From assembly GCA_030789695.1 (NCBI GenBank), contig CM061138.1, forward strand, positions 182,753,051 through 182,817,050: a stretch of DNA of 64,000 nucleotides. The letters are read 5' to 3'. The notes beneath the pieces are model-generated. The model saw only the letters and a list, made by a program, of their open reading frames with translations, made no database searches and was not told the origin of the DNA. The position numbers and the translations under genes are program-made. Source of the stretch: Scilla litardierei (lineage: Eukaryota; Streptophyta; Magnoliopsida; Asparagales; Asparagaceae). Shown here piece after piece: positions 33,594-44,439 of the stretch (the first letter of the stretch is position 1; each line of letters begins with the position of its first letter).

Positions 33594-33817
33594 AAAATAA
33601 AGGCCGTCCTCAGACTTCCTAGGGTGTGAACCTTGTCGAAGGTCAGCTAGATATGATGGTCTAACTATCCATGAAGTATGAACAAGAATACGTATCTACA
33701 CCACACTTATATACACTATATACTTCACTGTCATCCCTACACATCCGCATCGCACACATATCACTAATACATCCTATTATTCATCTAGTAGCACATCCAC
33801 ATCACTATATGCATTCA

Positions 33818-33886
<69 letters not shown>

Positions 33887-34323
33887 CATCCTTCATATAA
33901 TATATAGGCACGTATATATACACTAACAGATATAGCACACACATACCACAAATAGATCTCTATATGTATTATTATATGTATTTAGATCATCACTCATATC
34001 TATGTGCATACGACATTTCCTCATATCCATATCACGATACATATGGCATTCATATATGGCATGCTTTCATATACACCATAATACATTCAGGTATATTCGA
34101 CTTATATCCTACCTGTTTATATATTTACATACACGTCTATATCCATGCACAAACACACAACAATACACATTAATCTACACACCATTACTTGATAAACAGG
34201 GTCACTATCACGGTGTCACACATATGTACACCAGATCTCTATACACTCAATACTTAGTCATATGAGTTCACTTGCGTTCATAGGCACATACATATCTATA
34301 TACACACAATATTTAGTCACATC
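33594..34323 (-). other. Non-coding AC-rich body of C, first piece
   Basis: The + strand is rich in A and C, with many ACACAC and CATATAC phrases. It is interrupted at 34324 by the LINE. Its G/T-rich complement resembles the second half of the H body. No gene is seen. Confidence 0.55.
33821..33884. repeat. (CA)32 microsatellite
   Basis: A perfect 64-base CA run inside the body of C. Confidence 0.95.
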
Positions 34324-35022
34324 AGTGGCTAAAACCGTCTCTCTCTCCTCGTTTTTAGTGAGAGGAGCTCTGATCGTGCGATCGATTCCTTGGCCGCCTC
34401 GCAGCGGTCCTCGGCGGATCTCGCCGGAGAGTGTTCTGCTGGCTTCCTTTTCGAGCGTCGAGGGTGAAGGTGTGGTGGATCTTTGCTACGCCTGCCTTGA
34501 TTCGAATCAGATCTGATTCGATCGAAGATCCTCCGCTCGAAGTTTTGAAGATCCGTGGATCGAAGTTCGATGATCGCTCAGATCTGCCTCCGTTCGTCGA
34601 CTTGCGAGGGGGTGAAGGTGTGGATCTGATCATTTTCGTGTCCCACCGCCTCAGATATCTTGTGTACCTTAGTCCTTAGTTGATAGTTCTTCGGATCTGG
34701 ATCAAGATCTCGGTGTAGATCTTGATCCGCCGGTGAGTCCTACTTCCTGTCTTGCTTCGATCTGTATATATTGTTGATTTTGCTCTGGTGTTTTGTTAAT
34801 CCTGTGCCTCTTTCGGATTGCACGATCGGAGTTCGCCCTACTTGGCTTGTTCGTCTGAGGAGCAATCCTTGCGCTTAGCGAGCGTCTTCGCATTGTTTTG
34901 TCAAGATCGTGTGGATCAAGATCCCAGGAGGGGATTTTGATCCGGTGGTGAGTCACCTAGCACTCGCAGATCAATTTTTACCTCTGTCTACTTTTCCTGA
35001 TCCATTGCTTCTCCCTGCGAGC
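34324..35022 (+). other. 5' UTR of LINE D
   Basis: About 700 bp of GATC-rich sequence precede the ORF1 ATG. TTGATCCGCCGGTGAGTC (about 34722) and TTGATCCGGTGGTGAGTC (about 34938) look like an internal duplication. Plant L1 elements carry an internal promoter here (family knowledge); no box is obvious. Confidence 0.5.
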
Positions 35023-36000
35023 ATGTCTACCGCTGGAGATCTGGATGGTGAGAAGACGTCCAATGGAGAAGGAGAATGGCAGCTTGTTAATAAGAAAAAG
35101 TTATCTAATATTGCTGATAAAGGGAAGGCGCTAAGGTCTGAATATAGGCCTCGCAATCAAGCACTGAAGGAGAAAGGACCATCATATAAGCAGAGATCTG
35201 AGAAGGAGGGAGCTCGGCCTTCAGGTTCTTCGAAAGTGTTTGAAAGAAGAGCTCTGAGGCCTACGGTGGAGATCCGAATTAATCCTTTGGCAACCAAGCA
35301 TTCTTGGCTTGATGTTTGCACAAATAGGAGAAAGGTCGCCGACTCTCTAGAGATGGAATACATCCCCCCGTTGATTGATGATGAAGAGAATGCCATTGCT
35401 ATCTGTTGGGGTTTTGGCGGACCCCCAGAGCTCGGATCCGTATCCGTCCTAAGCCGGACGGACCACGGAGGCACAAAAGCGCAGCGGAAAAAAAGAAATC
35501 AAAATTTCTAGACTAGCTAAACAATTTAGCTAGGCTCTGGGGAGCCAGAACCCAGCCCGATCTATGCCGACTTGGAGTGGGTCTGACCACTCCAAGAAGG
35601 ATCTACACTAAGCGACTAATTAAAATTACGCTAAAACGCTTAACCACATACCCGGAATCTTGGCCCTGGAGCAGGCAAGATGTACCGCACCGTCTTGAGA
35701 AGCTCGTCGTAGCCGAGCCGCGTTGACCCGATCTCCCTGAGCCGCCTCGCACCCTCGCACCGATCCGCCCGAGCCGCTTTCGCCTCCGAGCCGATCACAC
35801 GCGGTAGAAAGTTTCACTTGAGAAGAAACCCGCGTCTTAGACGTCCGGATCAGATCCAAACCCCCTTCGTAGTCGTGCTAGGACTACTCCGGAGAATAGG
35901 AAAGTAGAGAGAGAGATTTAGTCGCGGACCGAGCTTGCTCAATAATTTGGAGCTACCCGATCGTTGACTGGTGTGTATTTCAACGAGGAGAGTGCACCCC

Positions 36001-36010
36001 TATTTATATA
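36001..36010 (-). promoter_or_regulatory. TATA box, left LTR of F
   Basis: On the minus strand TATATAAATA is preceded by CCC and followed by GGGGTGCAC, a strong match. The copy in the right LTR, at 42509-42518, would drive the element. Confidence 0.7.
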
Positions 36011-36339
36011 GGGAGTGAGCACTCACCCTCTTGTTGCGGGCAATGTGGGACAATCCACATGAAGAGAAAAGCCAATTAAGCCATTTGGCTTAATTTCAAT
36101 TTTTAAAGTTAGCCTTTCACAAAGTCAAACTTTAACGAATTAATTCTCCTCACACACTAAACTTCAGACACCAAACAAGCTATCAATCAGAAGAGCTTGG
36201 AATGGTGAACGCGTAGGAACTGACGGTGTCGAATTTCGACTTCGTTTGACCCCTCAAACAATTGCTCAAAGTTTAGCAATTTCCACAAAATTCGTAGCCG
36301 TCATTTGGGTTTCAAAAACCCTAATTTTAACTTAAGTTG

Positions 36340-36627
36340 CGGGCGCGCCCGCTAGGCTTAGCGGGCGCGCCCGCCCAAGGAAGCTAGGGCGGGCCGTCCG
36401 CCCGCTGCTGCAGCGGGCGGGCGCCCGCTGCCGCAGCGGGCCGTGCCCGCTGCATCAGCGGGCCGCGCCCGCTTGCAGCGGGCGCTGGCCCGCTGCATGC
36501 AGCGGGCCGTGCCCGCTGCATCAGCGGGCGCTGGCCCGCTGTGCAGCGGGCCACGCCCGCTGATGCAGCGGGCCGCGCCCGCTGTGCAGCGGGCGTGCGC
36601 CCGTTGCAACCAGCGGGCGTCGCCCGT
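36340..36627 (-). repeat. GC-rich palindrome array in F LTR (left copy)
   Basis: Some 290 bp are made of GCCCGCTG and CAGCGGGC arms around short spacers, for example CCCGCTGCATCAGCGGG and CCCGCTGCATGCAGCGGG, so many nested hairpins are possible. It is an abrupt GC island in AT-rich DNA. In sense it is about 330 bp upstream of the TATA box. The open frames that cross it are by-products of the repeat. Confidence 0.9.
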
Positions 36628-37931
36628 TTTGCCCTTGCACACGGGCCTCTTGGCCCGGTGGGTCTAACCCACTTCCCCTTGAACTCTTTCTGCGTTTCTG
36701 GGCTCGTTTGAGCTCCGATTTGGACGCGGTTTGAACCTGTGTTTAGACCGAGACGATCCCGTCATCCAGGTAACCCTTTCCAACAAGTTTGTTCCTACAA
36801 AATTCGTCGTAACTAATTTACAACACGTTTAGTTAACGTTAGCATCTAATGCAACGTTGTGTCCCTATTGCTATTGCGACTAACTTTCACAACTCAACTT
36901 GTGAATATCATCAAATGATATTTCTCTCTATTCTATATTCCTATTACTAAGACACGAGTACTACTCGGTGTGAGACCCTACAGCCTGACCTTACTACAGG
37001 TTGGGGCTCGAAACCCCTAGACGACGGTCACTACGAGCAGTAGCTGTCGTCCCTGTTTCAGAGTCATCATAACGTGATCGACCCTTTGACAAAAGTATCA
37101 TAGGGTTTGCATTGGCTGTGACAGTGATGAATTCCGTTAGATAAAATCCCTTCGTCAAGACTGTGTTTGATGTTGGCCTAGGGTATGGTTTTCTGTCAAC
37201 CCTATCAGACAACATTGGTCAGTATACGGCGGTCTTTATTGTATACACGTTGTACTACTTGCAACGTACCCCGGCCGAGGATTAACATAAAGACCGTACT
37301 GAGCCTATAACACTAACTTCCCTTTAATGGAAGTGACGAATCCCATCTTAGTCACTTACTCACCTAGAGAGCTTCTGGTGCAACCCAACCTAAGATCTTT
37401 CATCAGGACTGGTCCTCGAAGCTAGATCATGGGTCTAAGCTACATCGTCCGTTCATAGGTTTATACAGATGACTTCAGGTCTTAAGGATCAACTAACCTA
37501 TCATCACCCTAGAGTTATTAAAGACAGATCATTAAAGTTAACCATTTAATAACTCTATCTTGGTCGTTCAGTGAACTCATTCTCCAATGAGCACCTGTGT
37601 CTCGTCTCCGACTTCAGCAAGTCGAATGACTATGAGATCATCATTACCCGAAGGTAAGACGAAGACACAGTGATCTATCCGATGTGTCGATATCCAGTTC
37701 TCGACACATCTATGATCACGAACCGTTTTAGACTTACGTGTCTATTCGGTCTCTTACTTACTCATAATCGAGATCTCATCTAGATATGTAAGGACCTAAC
37801 TCTAAGTCTATGGATATTATCTAAGTATGTTAATACAAACGATCTTATACTTAGAATAATACGTACCATATACGGTATGAACAAGACGTATAATCAAGAT
37901 AAATTGCCTCATGGGCATATATCTTCCTACA

Positions 37932-37945
37932 TCTCCCACTTGCAC
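37932..37945 (-). promoter_or_regulatory. Polypurine tract of F
   Basis: On the minus strand GTGCAAGTGGGAGA ends directly at the LTR, the usual copia form. Confidence 0.75.
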
Positions 37946-39180
37946 TTAGGCTATTTATCTCGGTATCTCATGCCGTTATAGCATATCAGTCACTTTGACA
38001 TTTGATATGGCAAACCTAAGAATGGTTCTACTAATAAGTATCTACAACAAATTTTAATGGATTGAAATTTCATCTCTTGATCACACAGGGTTGATCCTTT
38101 GGAAAAATGATCTGGATCAATTTTCCTAACTTCGTATAGCTAACAGTTATCGTATACGATTTAGATGTGGGGTCTAACATTTCCGTAAGTCAGTTCTAGC
38201 TCACTCCACTTTACTGTGTCAATATGTCAAGTACATATTTGACACCCTAAGTCTCTATATATATGTGATTAAATCAAAACAATTTTGACTTAATGATTTA
38301 TATAGAAGATTCATTAAAGTGAAAAATCCTTTTTACTTAGTCCGGAAAAAAAAACCGGAACTAAGTATACTTACTTGCTCCCACTGACTTTGAGAATTAC
38401 CTGGTTAAATTACTTCAACATAATAACTAAATCATATTTAGATTTATGTGCAAAAATAACCTTTTGGTAAGTGCCTTAGATGGAATGTACAAGTGTCAGA
38501 TTCGGTTTGACGAATGAGTCAAGTCAAGATCGTTTTAAGGAATCTTGACATTGACTCGTTCAATCAAAACGTTCTACACTGTACTTATTCCTTTAATCAC
38601 ATTTAGTATTAACTCTTTTAATAACTAAATGCAGATAATCAAGAATTAATCTTGATATGCGTATTATTGTGATCGCACACAATTTATACGCTCCCCTGGA
38701 ACCTACACTTAACTACTGATTGACTTCAGACATTTAGTCAGCTTCAAAATCAATATTATCGAAGCTAAACACCATTATTCGAAAATATACGCAACCATCA
38801 CAGAAAAGCCACATCCACAGAATTTTTAAGCCAATTCAATTTCAATTGCAACAACCGAGACATCCATTCCAAAACAACGGGTTCATAAAAGGAACCTTAA
38901 TTTGTTTATCAAAAATAAACTTTGAGTGCAAAGCACTCATTCATTGTTTTCGATCCTTAAAGATGATACATTTTATTCAAATAAGAAAAATATCATCTCC
39001 ATCACGATCATTGTCTCCAGAAGTCTTTGAGCGGTCCCAGCAGCAACTGTTGCTTTGATTGCCGACCGATCTCCGTACTTCTCCAATCTCCAGTTCTTAT
39101 TAGCCACCTGTATACAGTACACAGATGTCTATAAGTTTCTCATACTTATATGAATGGAAATAATTGCATTTAATTGAATT
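37946..39180 (-). other. Non-coding 3' region of F
   Basis: About 1.2 kb of AT-rich sequence lie between the gag stop and the purine tract, where pol would be in an autonomous copia element. No pol motif is seen in any frame. Confidence 0.7.
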
Positions 39181-40005
39181 TTAATTTGTACCTGAGGTAG
39201 AGGCATCAGTATGCCCCTTCTTCTTCTCTGCAAGATAGATCTTGCAGTTCCTCTTCCAGTGGCCAATCTTGTGGCAATGGAAGCACTCAGATTTCGACGG
39301 GGCCCCTTTGTTCTTTTTCTTCCCATTCTTAGCCTTCGCAGGTTGTGGGACCTGCCTCTTCTTCCCTTTGCCTTTCGGCTGGTCGGAAGTAGCAGAGCCA
39401 ACAACCAGTGCAGCCGGCTTCTTATGAATCTCCTCAAACTGCCGGAGCATATTGAGGAGACCCGGAAGATCCGTCTCAAGGCTGTTCATTATAAAGCCAG
39501 TTATAAAAGGCTTGAAATCGGGAGTCAAAGACTTTAGGATAATGTCCGTGGACATCTCATTGTCCAAGACAAAACCTAACTGGGCCGCATCCTCCACGTA
39601 CCCGATCATCTTGATAACATGATCCTGTACGGGTTCCGTCCCCATCTTGGTGCCCCAGAGGTTGCTAGTGGCCTCGAACTTGGCAGCACGAGATCGCTTG
39701 CCGTACAACTCTTGTGCGTTGAGGAGCATGCTTTGAACATCCATATGTTCATGCTTCCTCTGCAACTCGTTGGTCATCGAAGCCAGAGTAAGGCACCTGG
39801 CCTTCTCTGCATCCCTCTGGTACAATTTGTAGGCTTCCTTCTCTTCGTGGGTCGAATCTTCATCGGGCTTATCTGGAGCGTCCTCGAACAGTACGTATCC
39901 TATTCCGGCTAGGGAAAGGACCAACTTGATGTTCCTAAGCCAGTCTTTGTAGTTCGTTCCATCCAGCACGTTCTTCTCAACCATGTATCTAAGTCCCGAA
40001 TCCAT
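39181..40005 (-). CDS. gag: F gag protein (274 residues)
   Basis: The intact frame starts MDSGLRYMVEKNVLDGTNYK, the copia gag N-terminal pattern, and keeps the gag helices (ARCLTLASMTNELQRK, ELYGKRSRAAKFEA). It ends with a Lys-rich linker, a CCHC knuckle (CFHCHKIGHWKRNC, near residue 240) and about 20 further residues. It would form virus-like particles and bind the element RNA. The gag is intact while pol is absent, which suggests selection or recency. Replication would need pol from another copia element. Confidence 0.9.
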   Translation of the reverse strand: MDSGLRYMVEKNVLDGTNYKDWLRNIKLVLSLAGIGYVLFEDAPDKPDEDSTHEEKEAYKLYQRDAEKARCLTLASMTNELQRKHEHMDVQSMLLNAQELYGKRSRAAKFEATSNLWGTKMGTEPVQDHVIKMIGYVEDAAQLGFVLDNEMSTDIILKSLTPDFKPFITGFIMNSLETDLPGLLNMLRQFEEIHKKPAALVVGSATSDQPKGKGKKRQVPQPAKAKNGKKKNKGAPSKSECFHCHKIGHWKRNCKIYLAEKKKGHTDASTSGTN

Positions 40006-41896
40006 TCTGTATTTTATAGATACTATAGTTAGTAAATGTTCGTAGTATAGTTTTAATGGTTTTAATAAAACTATATTCTCCCACTAAATTTATTTAAAGC
40101 CATAATAATAAACAATTTATTATAAAATAATATTTGTGAGAGAGGGATCCGACTACCCTGAGTCTGACAACCTTGAGTGTATCTCAACAAGTTGTTCGAC
40201 TCTGCAGTCGGTAGACGAACTCGTCGTCAATCATATTTACTATGATTCCCTATCGATTTTTACCCCTAGTCATTTGTGATCATGAGTGTGCTCAACCGGA
40301 TCACAATGGCTAGCCTAGTCGGACCCTTGTTTTCGTGTCTAGCCTGACTTGCCCCTTTGCTCGGTGTATGCACGACGCGCCGGTTTGGGTCAGGTCTTAG
40401 ACTACATTCTTGGTTAGACTTACGCCGAAGCTCGAGGGATGAGACAACGGTTTTAGTCAGGTTAAGATGTCAATCAAGAAATCGGTTTCTATAAGATTGA
40501 CATGTCACGGCTTGAGTGTAGCTCAACAACCGGAACATGTTTCTTAAAGTTGCCAACTCCTAAAACAAGGAGGGCTACGATTTATCTTGAACAAGATTAT
40601 TATCGTATTGACTTAGGTATAGTCGATGGACTTACATAGTCATGAATCGACTCCTTACGGTCCAGCGGACGCGGCCAGGGAATTGACTAAGCCAGGACCA
40701 CTTGTTACCCAGTCTAGCTAGGTTGGTCCAAAAACTTTAGCCAAGCACATTGACCGACATCATGATCCATTGAAGGAGGTGTCATCAATCTTATGTTTTC
40801 CAAACAACTAAATGGCTTTTAATTAAAAGAACTAATTAATCCTTATCAACTAGTGGATCCTAAAATTCAAAATTTTTCAGATTTGTTGAACATCTTTTAT
40901 TAAGTCCTTATCAACTATAAGGTGCTACGTTCAACTTACTACCCCAATCTAATTAGGATTTATAAAACAATTCAACATTTTTGTCTCTTATGAAAATCAT
41001 TATTTAAACATTTTAATGAAATGATTTACAAACAAAGGGACTATCCTAATCAGGTATTAGGTTCGCTTGTTGTTTTGTTTTATCAAACATAGCATGTCAC
41101 TATCATGTTTTAATGGCTAACCTAACAAGGTTTGTGAATACATTATTCAACATGAAATGAAGCAACTAACTTTATCCACATAAAAGAGAGTTTCATTTTT
41201 AGTGACATATAAAATGTATTTGCAAGTTTAAAATTATCTATATATAATACAAACATGCAAATCTAAATTTTAACACTTTAAAATTAAAGATTAAAATTTT
41301 TAAAGTCTCCCAAAAATTTTATCGCATAAAACTAGGTCGTTCAAAATTATCTAATAATTTTAAACCTAGGCCTTTTAAAAATTTTTAACCTTATTTCTAA
41401 AATTAAAATATCACATAAAAATTTTAGAAACATCTATGTAGTAAAAGAAATTAATTTTATATTACATCTCATGAAATAAAATTATTTCTATTATTTACAT
41501 ATTTAAAACAATTTTAAAAAACTCTTTTAAAATCTTTTAGAAATCCTTTTTAGAAGCTTTCAAATAAAGTTTAAAGATTTCTAACTTTATGTAACTAAAG
41601 AAAAATTCTTAATTTTCCAAAAATAAAATTTTCTAAAGTTTACATAAACTTTAAACACCTTTTAAAATTTTTTTTTAATGTCTCATAAAAATTTACAAAG
41701 TGTTTAAAACATAGTAGACTACTTTTAGATTTATCGCATAAAAATAATTGTCCCAAAATTAAACAAATTTCCGTGTTGCAAAATTAATTTTTGAAACACA
41801 AAATTATTTTCAAAACCAAAAAAAAGTTTTGAACATGCAAGCTAAGCATTTTTAATAATTTAAAAAAATCGCTATAGTAGATCTATAGCATAACCG
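40006..41896 (-). other. Long untranslated leader of F
   Basis: About 1.9 kb, very AT-rich near the primer site, lie between the primer site and the gag ATG. No gene is seen. Confidence 0.65.
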
Positions 41897-41910
41897 TGGC
41901 TCTGATACCA
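41897..41910 (-). promoter_or_regulatory. Primer binding site of F (initiator tRNA-Met)
   Basis: On the minus strand TGGTATCAGAGCCA lies one base from the LTR end at 41912 and sets the orientation. Confidence 0.92.
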
Positions 41911-41911
41911 C

Positions 41912-44439
41912 TGTTGGGGTTTTGGCGGACCCCCAGAGCTCGGATCCGTATCCGTCCTAAGCCGGACGGACCACGGAGGCACAAAAGCGCAGCGGAAAAA
42001 CAGAAATCAAAATTTCTAGACTAGCTAAACAATTTAGCTAGGCTCTGGGGAGCCAGAACCCAGCCCGATCTATGCCGACTTGGAGTGGGTCTGACCACTC
42101 CAAGAAGGATCTACACTAAGCGACTAATTAAAATTACGCTAAAACGCTTAACCACATACCCGGAATCTTGGCCCTGGAGCAGGCAAGATGTACCGCACCG
42201 TCTTGAGAAGCTCGTCGTAGCCGAGCCGCGTTGACCCGATCTCCCTGAGCCGCCTCGCACCCTCGCACCGATCCGCCCGAGCCGCTTTCGCCTCCGAGCC
42301 GATCACACGCGGTAGAAAGTTTCACTTGAGAAGAAACCCGCGTCTTAGACGTCCGGATCAGATCCAAACCCCCTTCGTAGTCGTGCTAGGACTACTCCGG
42401 AGAATAGGAAAGTAGAGAGAGAGATTTAGTCGCGGACCGAGCTTGCTCAATAATTTGGAGCTACCCGATCGTTGACTGGTGTGTATTTCAACGAGGAGAG
42501 TGCACCCCTATTTATATAGGGAGTGAGCACTCACCCTCTTGTTGCGGGCAATGTGGGACAATCCACATGAAGAGAAAAGCCAATTAAGCCATTTGGCTTA
42601 ATTTCAATTTTTAAAGTTAGCCTTTCACAAAGTCAAACTTTAACGAATTAATTCTCCTCACACACTAAACTTCAGACACCAAACAAGCTATCAATCAGAA
42701 GAGCTTGGAATGGTGAACGCGTAGGAACTGACGGTGTCGAATTTCGACTTCGTTTGACCCCTCAAACAATTGCTCAAAGTTTAGCAATTTCCACAAAATT
42801 CGTAGCCGTCATTTGGGTTTCAAAAACCCTAATTTTAACTTAAGTTGCGGGCGCGCCCGCTAGGCTTAGCGGGCGCGCCCGCCCAAGGAAGCTAGGGCGG
42901 GCCGCCCGCCCGCTGCTGCAGCGGGCGGGCGCCCGCTGCCGCAGCGGGCCGTGCCCGCTGCATCAGCGGGCCGCGCCCGCTTGCAGCGGGCGCTGGCCCG
43001 CTGCATGCAGCGGGCCGTGCCCGCTGCATCAGCGGGCGCTGGCCCGCTGTGCAGCGGGCCACACCCGCTGATGCAGCGGGCCGCGCCCGCTGTGCAGCGG
43101 GCGTGCGCCCGTTGCAACCAGCGGGCGTCGCCCGTTTTGCCCTTGCACACGGGCCTCTTGGCCCGGTGGGTCTAACCCACTTCCCCTTGAACTCTTTCTG
43201 CGTTTCTGGGCTCGTTTGAGCTCCGATTTGGACGCGGTTTGAACCTGTGTTTAGACCGAGACGATCCCGTCATCCAGGTAACCCTTTCCAACAAGTTTGT
43301 TCCTACAAAATTCGTCGTAACTAATTTACAACACGTTTAGTTAACGTTAGCATCTAATGCAACGTTGTGTCCCTATTGCTATTGCGACTAACTTTCACAA
43401 CTCAACTTGTGAATATCATCAAATGATATTTCTCTCTATTCTATATTCCTATTACTAAGACACGAGTACTACTCGGTGTGAGACCCTACAGCCTGACCTT
43501 ACTACAGGTTGGGGCTCGAAACCCCTAGACGACGGTCACTACGAGCAGTAGCTGTCGTCCCTGTTTCAGAGTCATCATAACGTGATCGACCCTTTGACAA
43601 AAGTATCATAGGGTTTGCATTGGCTGTGACAGTGATGAATTCCGTTAGATAAAATCCCTTCGTCAAGACTGTGTTTGATGTTGGCCTAGGGTATGGTTTT
43701 CTGTCAACCCTATCAGACAACATTGGTCAGTATACGGCGGTCTTTATTGTATACACGTTGTACTACTTGCAACGTACCCCGGCCGAGGATTAACATAAAG
43801 ACCGTACTGAGCCTATAACACTAACTTCCCTTTAATGGAAGTGACGAATCCCATCTTAGTCACTTACTCACCTAGAGAGCTTCTGGTGCAACCCAACCTA
43901 AGATCTTTCATCAGGACTGGTCCTCGAAGCTAGATCATGGGTCTAAGCTACATCGTCCGTTCATAGGTTTATACAGATGACTTCAGGTCTTAAGGATCAA
44001 CTAACCTATCATCACCCTAGAGTTATTAAAGACAGATCATTAAAGTTAACCATTTAATAACTCTATCTTGGTCGTTCAGTGAACTCATTCTCCAATGAGC
44101 ACCTGTGTCTCGTCTCCGACTTCAGCAAGTCGAATGACTATGAGATCATCATTACCCGAAGGTAAGACGAAGACACAGTGATCTATCCGATGTGTCGATA
44201 TCCAGTTCTCGACACATCTATGATCACGAACCGTTTTAGACTTACGTGTCTATTCGGTCTCTTACTTACTCATAATCGAGATCTCATCTAGATATGTAAG
44301 GACCTAACTCTAAGTCTATGGATATTATCTAAGTATGTTAATACAAACGATCTTATACTTAGAATAATACGTACCATATACGGTATGAACAAGACGTATA
44401 ATCAAGATAAATTGCCTCATGGGCATATATCTTCCTACA
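41912..44439 (-). repeat. 5' LTR of F (2528 bp)
   Basis: This is the copy of 35404-37931 at offset 6508. I found substitutions only at about 41999, 42904 and 43063. It carries its own GC palindrome array at 42848-43135 and TATA box at 42509-42518. Confidence 0.92.
42848..43135 (-). repeat. GC-rich palindrome array in F LTR (right copy)
   Basis: This is the copy of 36340-36627 with two substitutions. It lies upstream of the active promoter of the element. Confidence 0.9.

Larger units (their letters stand above)
35404..37931 (-). repeat. 3' LTR of F (2528 bp)
   Basis: In sense (minus) it starts TGTAGGAAG and ends CCCCAACA. It carries a TATA box (36010-36001) and upstream of it a GC-rich palindrome array (36627-36340). 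The copy at 41912-44439 is almost identical. Confidence 0.92.
35404..44439 (-). mobile_element. Gag-only copia-type LTR retrotransposon F (TR-GAG)
   Basis: CTATC flanks the element (35399-35403 and 44440-44444). The LTRs (35404-37931 and 41912-44439; TGTTGGGG...CCTACA) are 2528 bp each and differ at only three places that I could find. The 4.0-kb body has an initiator-Met primer site at its right end, one gag ORF and a purine tract at its left end. There is no protease, integrase, RT or RNase H. Gag-only elements of this build are known in plants as TR-GAG. The near-identical LTRs mean very recent insertion. Confidence 0.9.

Noticed and set aside
33671..34265. His/Tyr/Thr-rich frames in the AC-repeat body of C
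   Set aside because: They are translations of CA and CATA microrepeats; there is no gene structure.
36358..36667. Ala/Arg/Cys-rich frames in the F LTR (and copy at 42866-43175)
   Set aside because: They cross the GC palindrome array on both strands and are explained by its composition.
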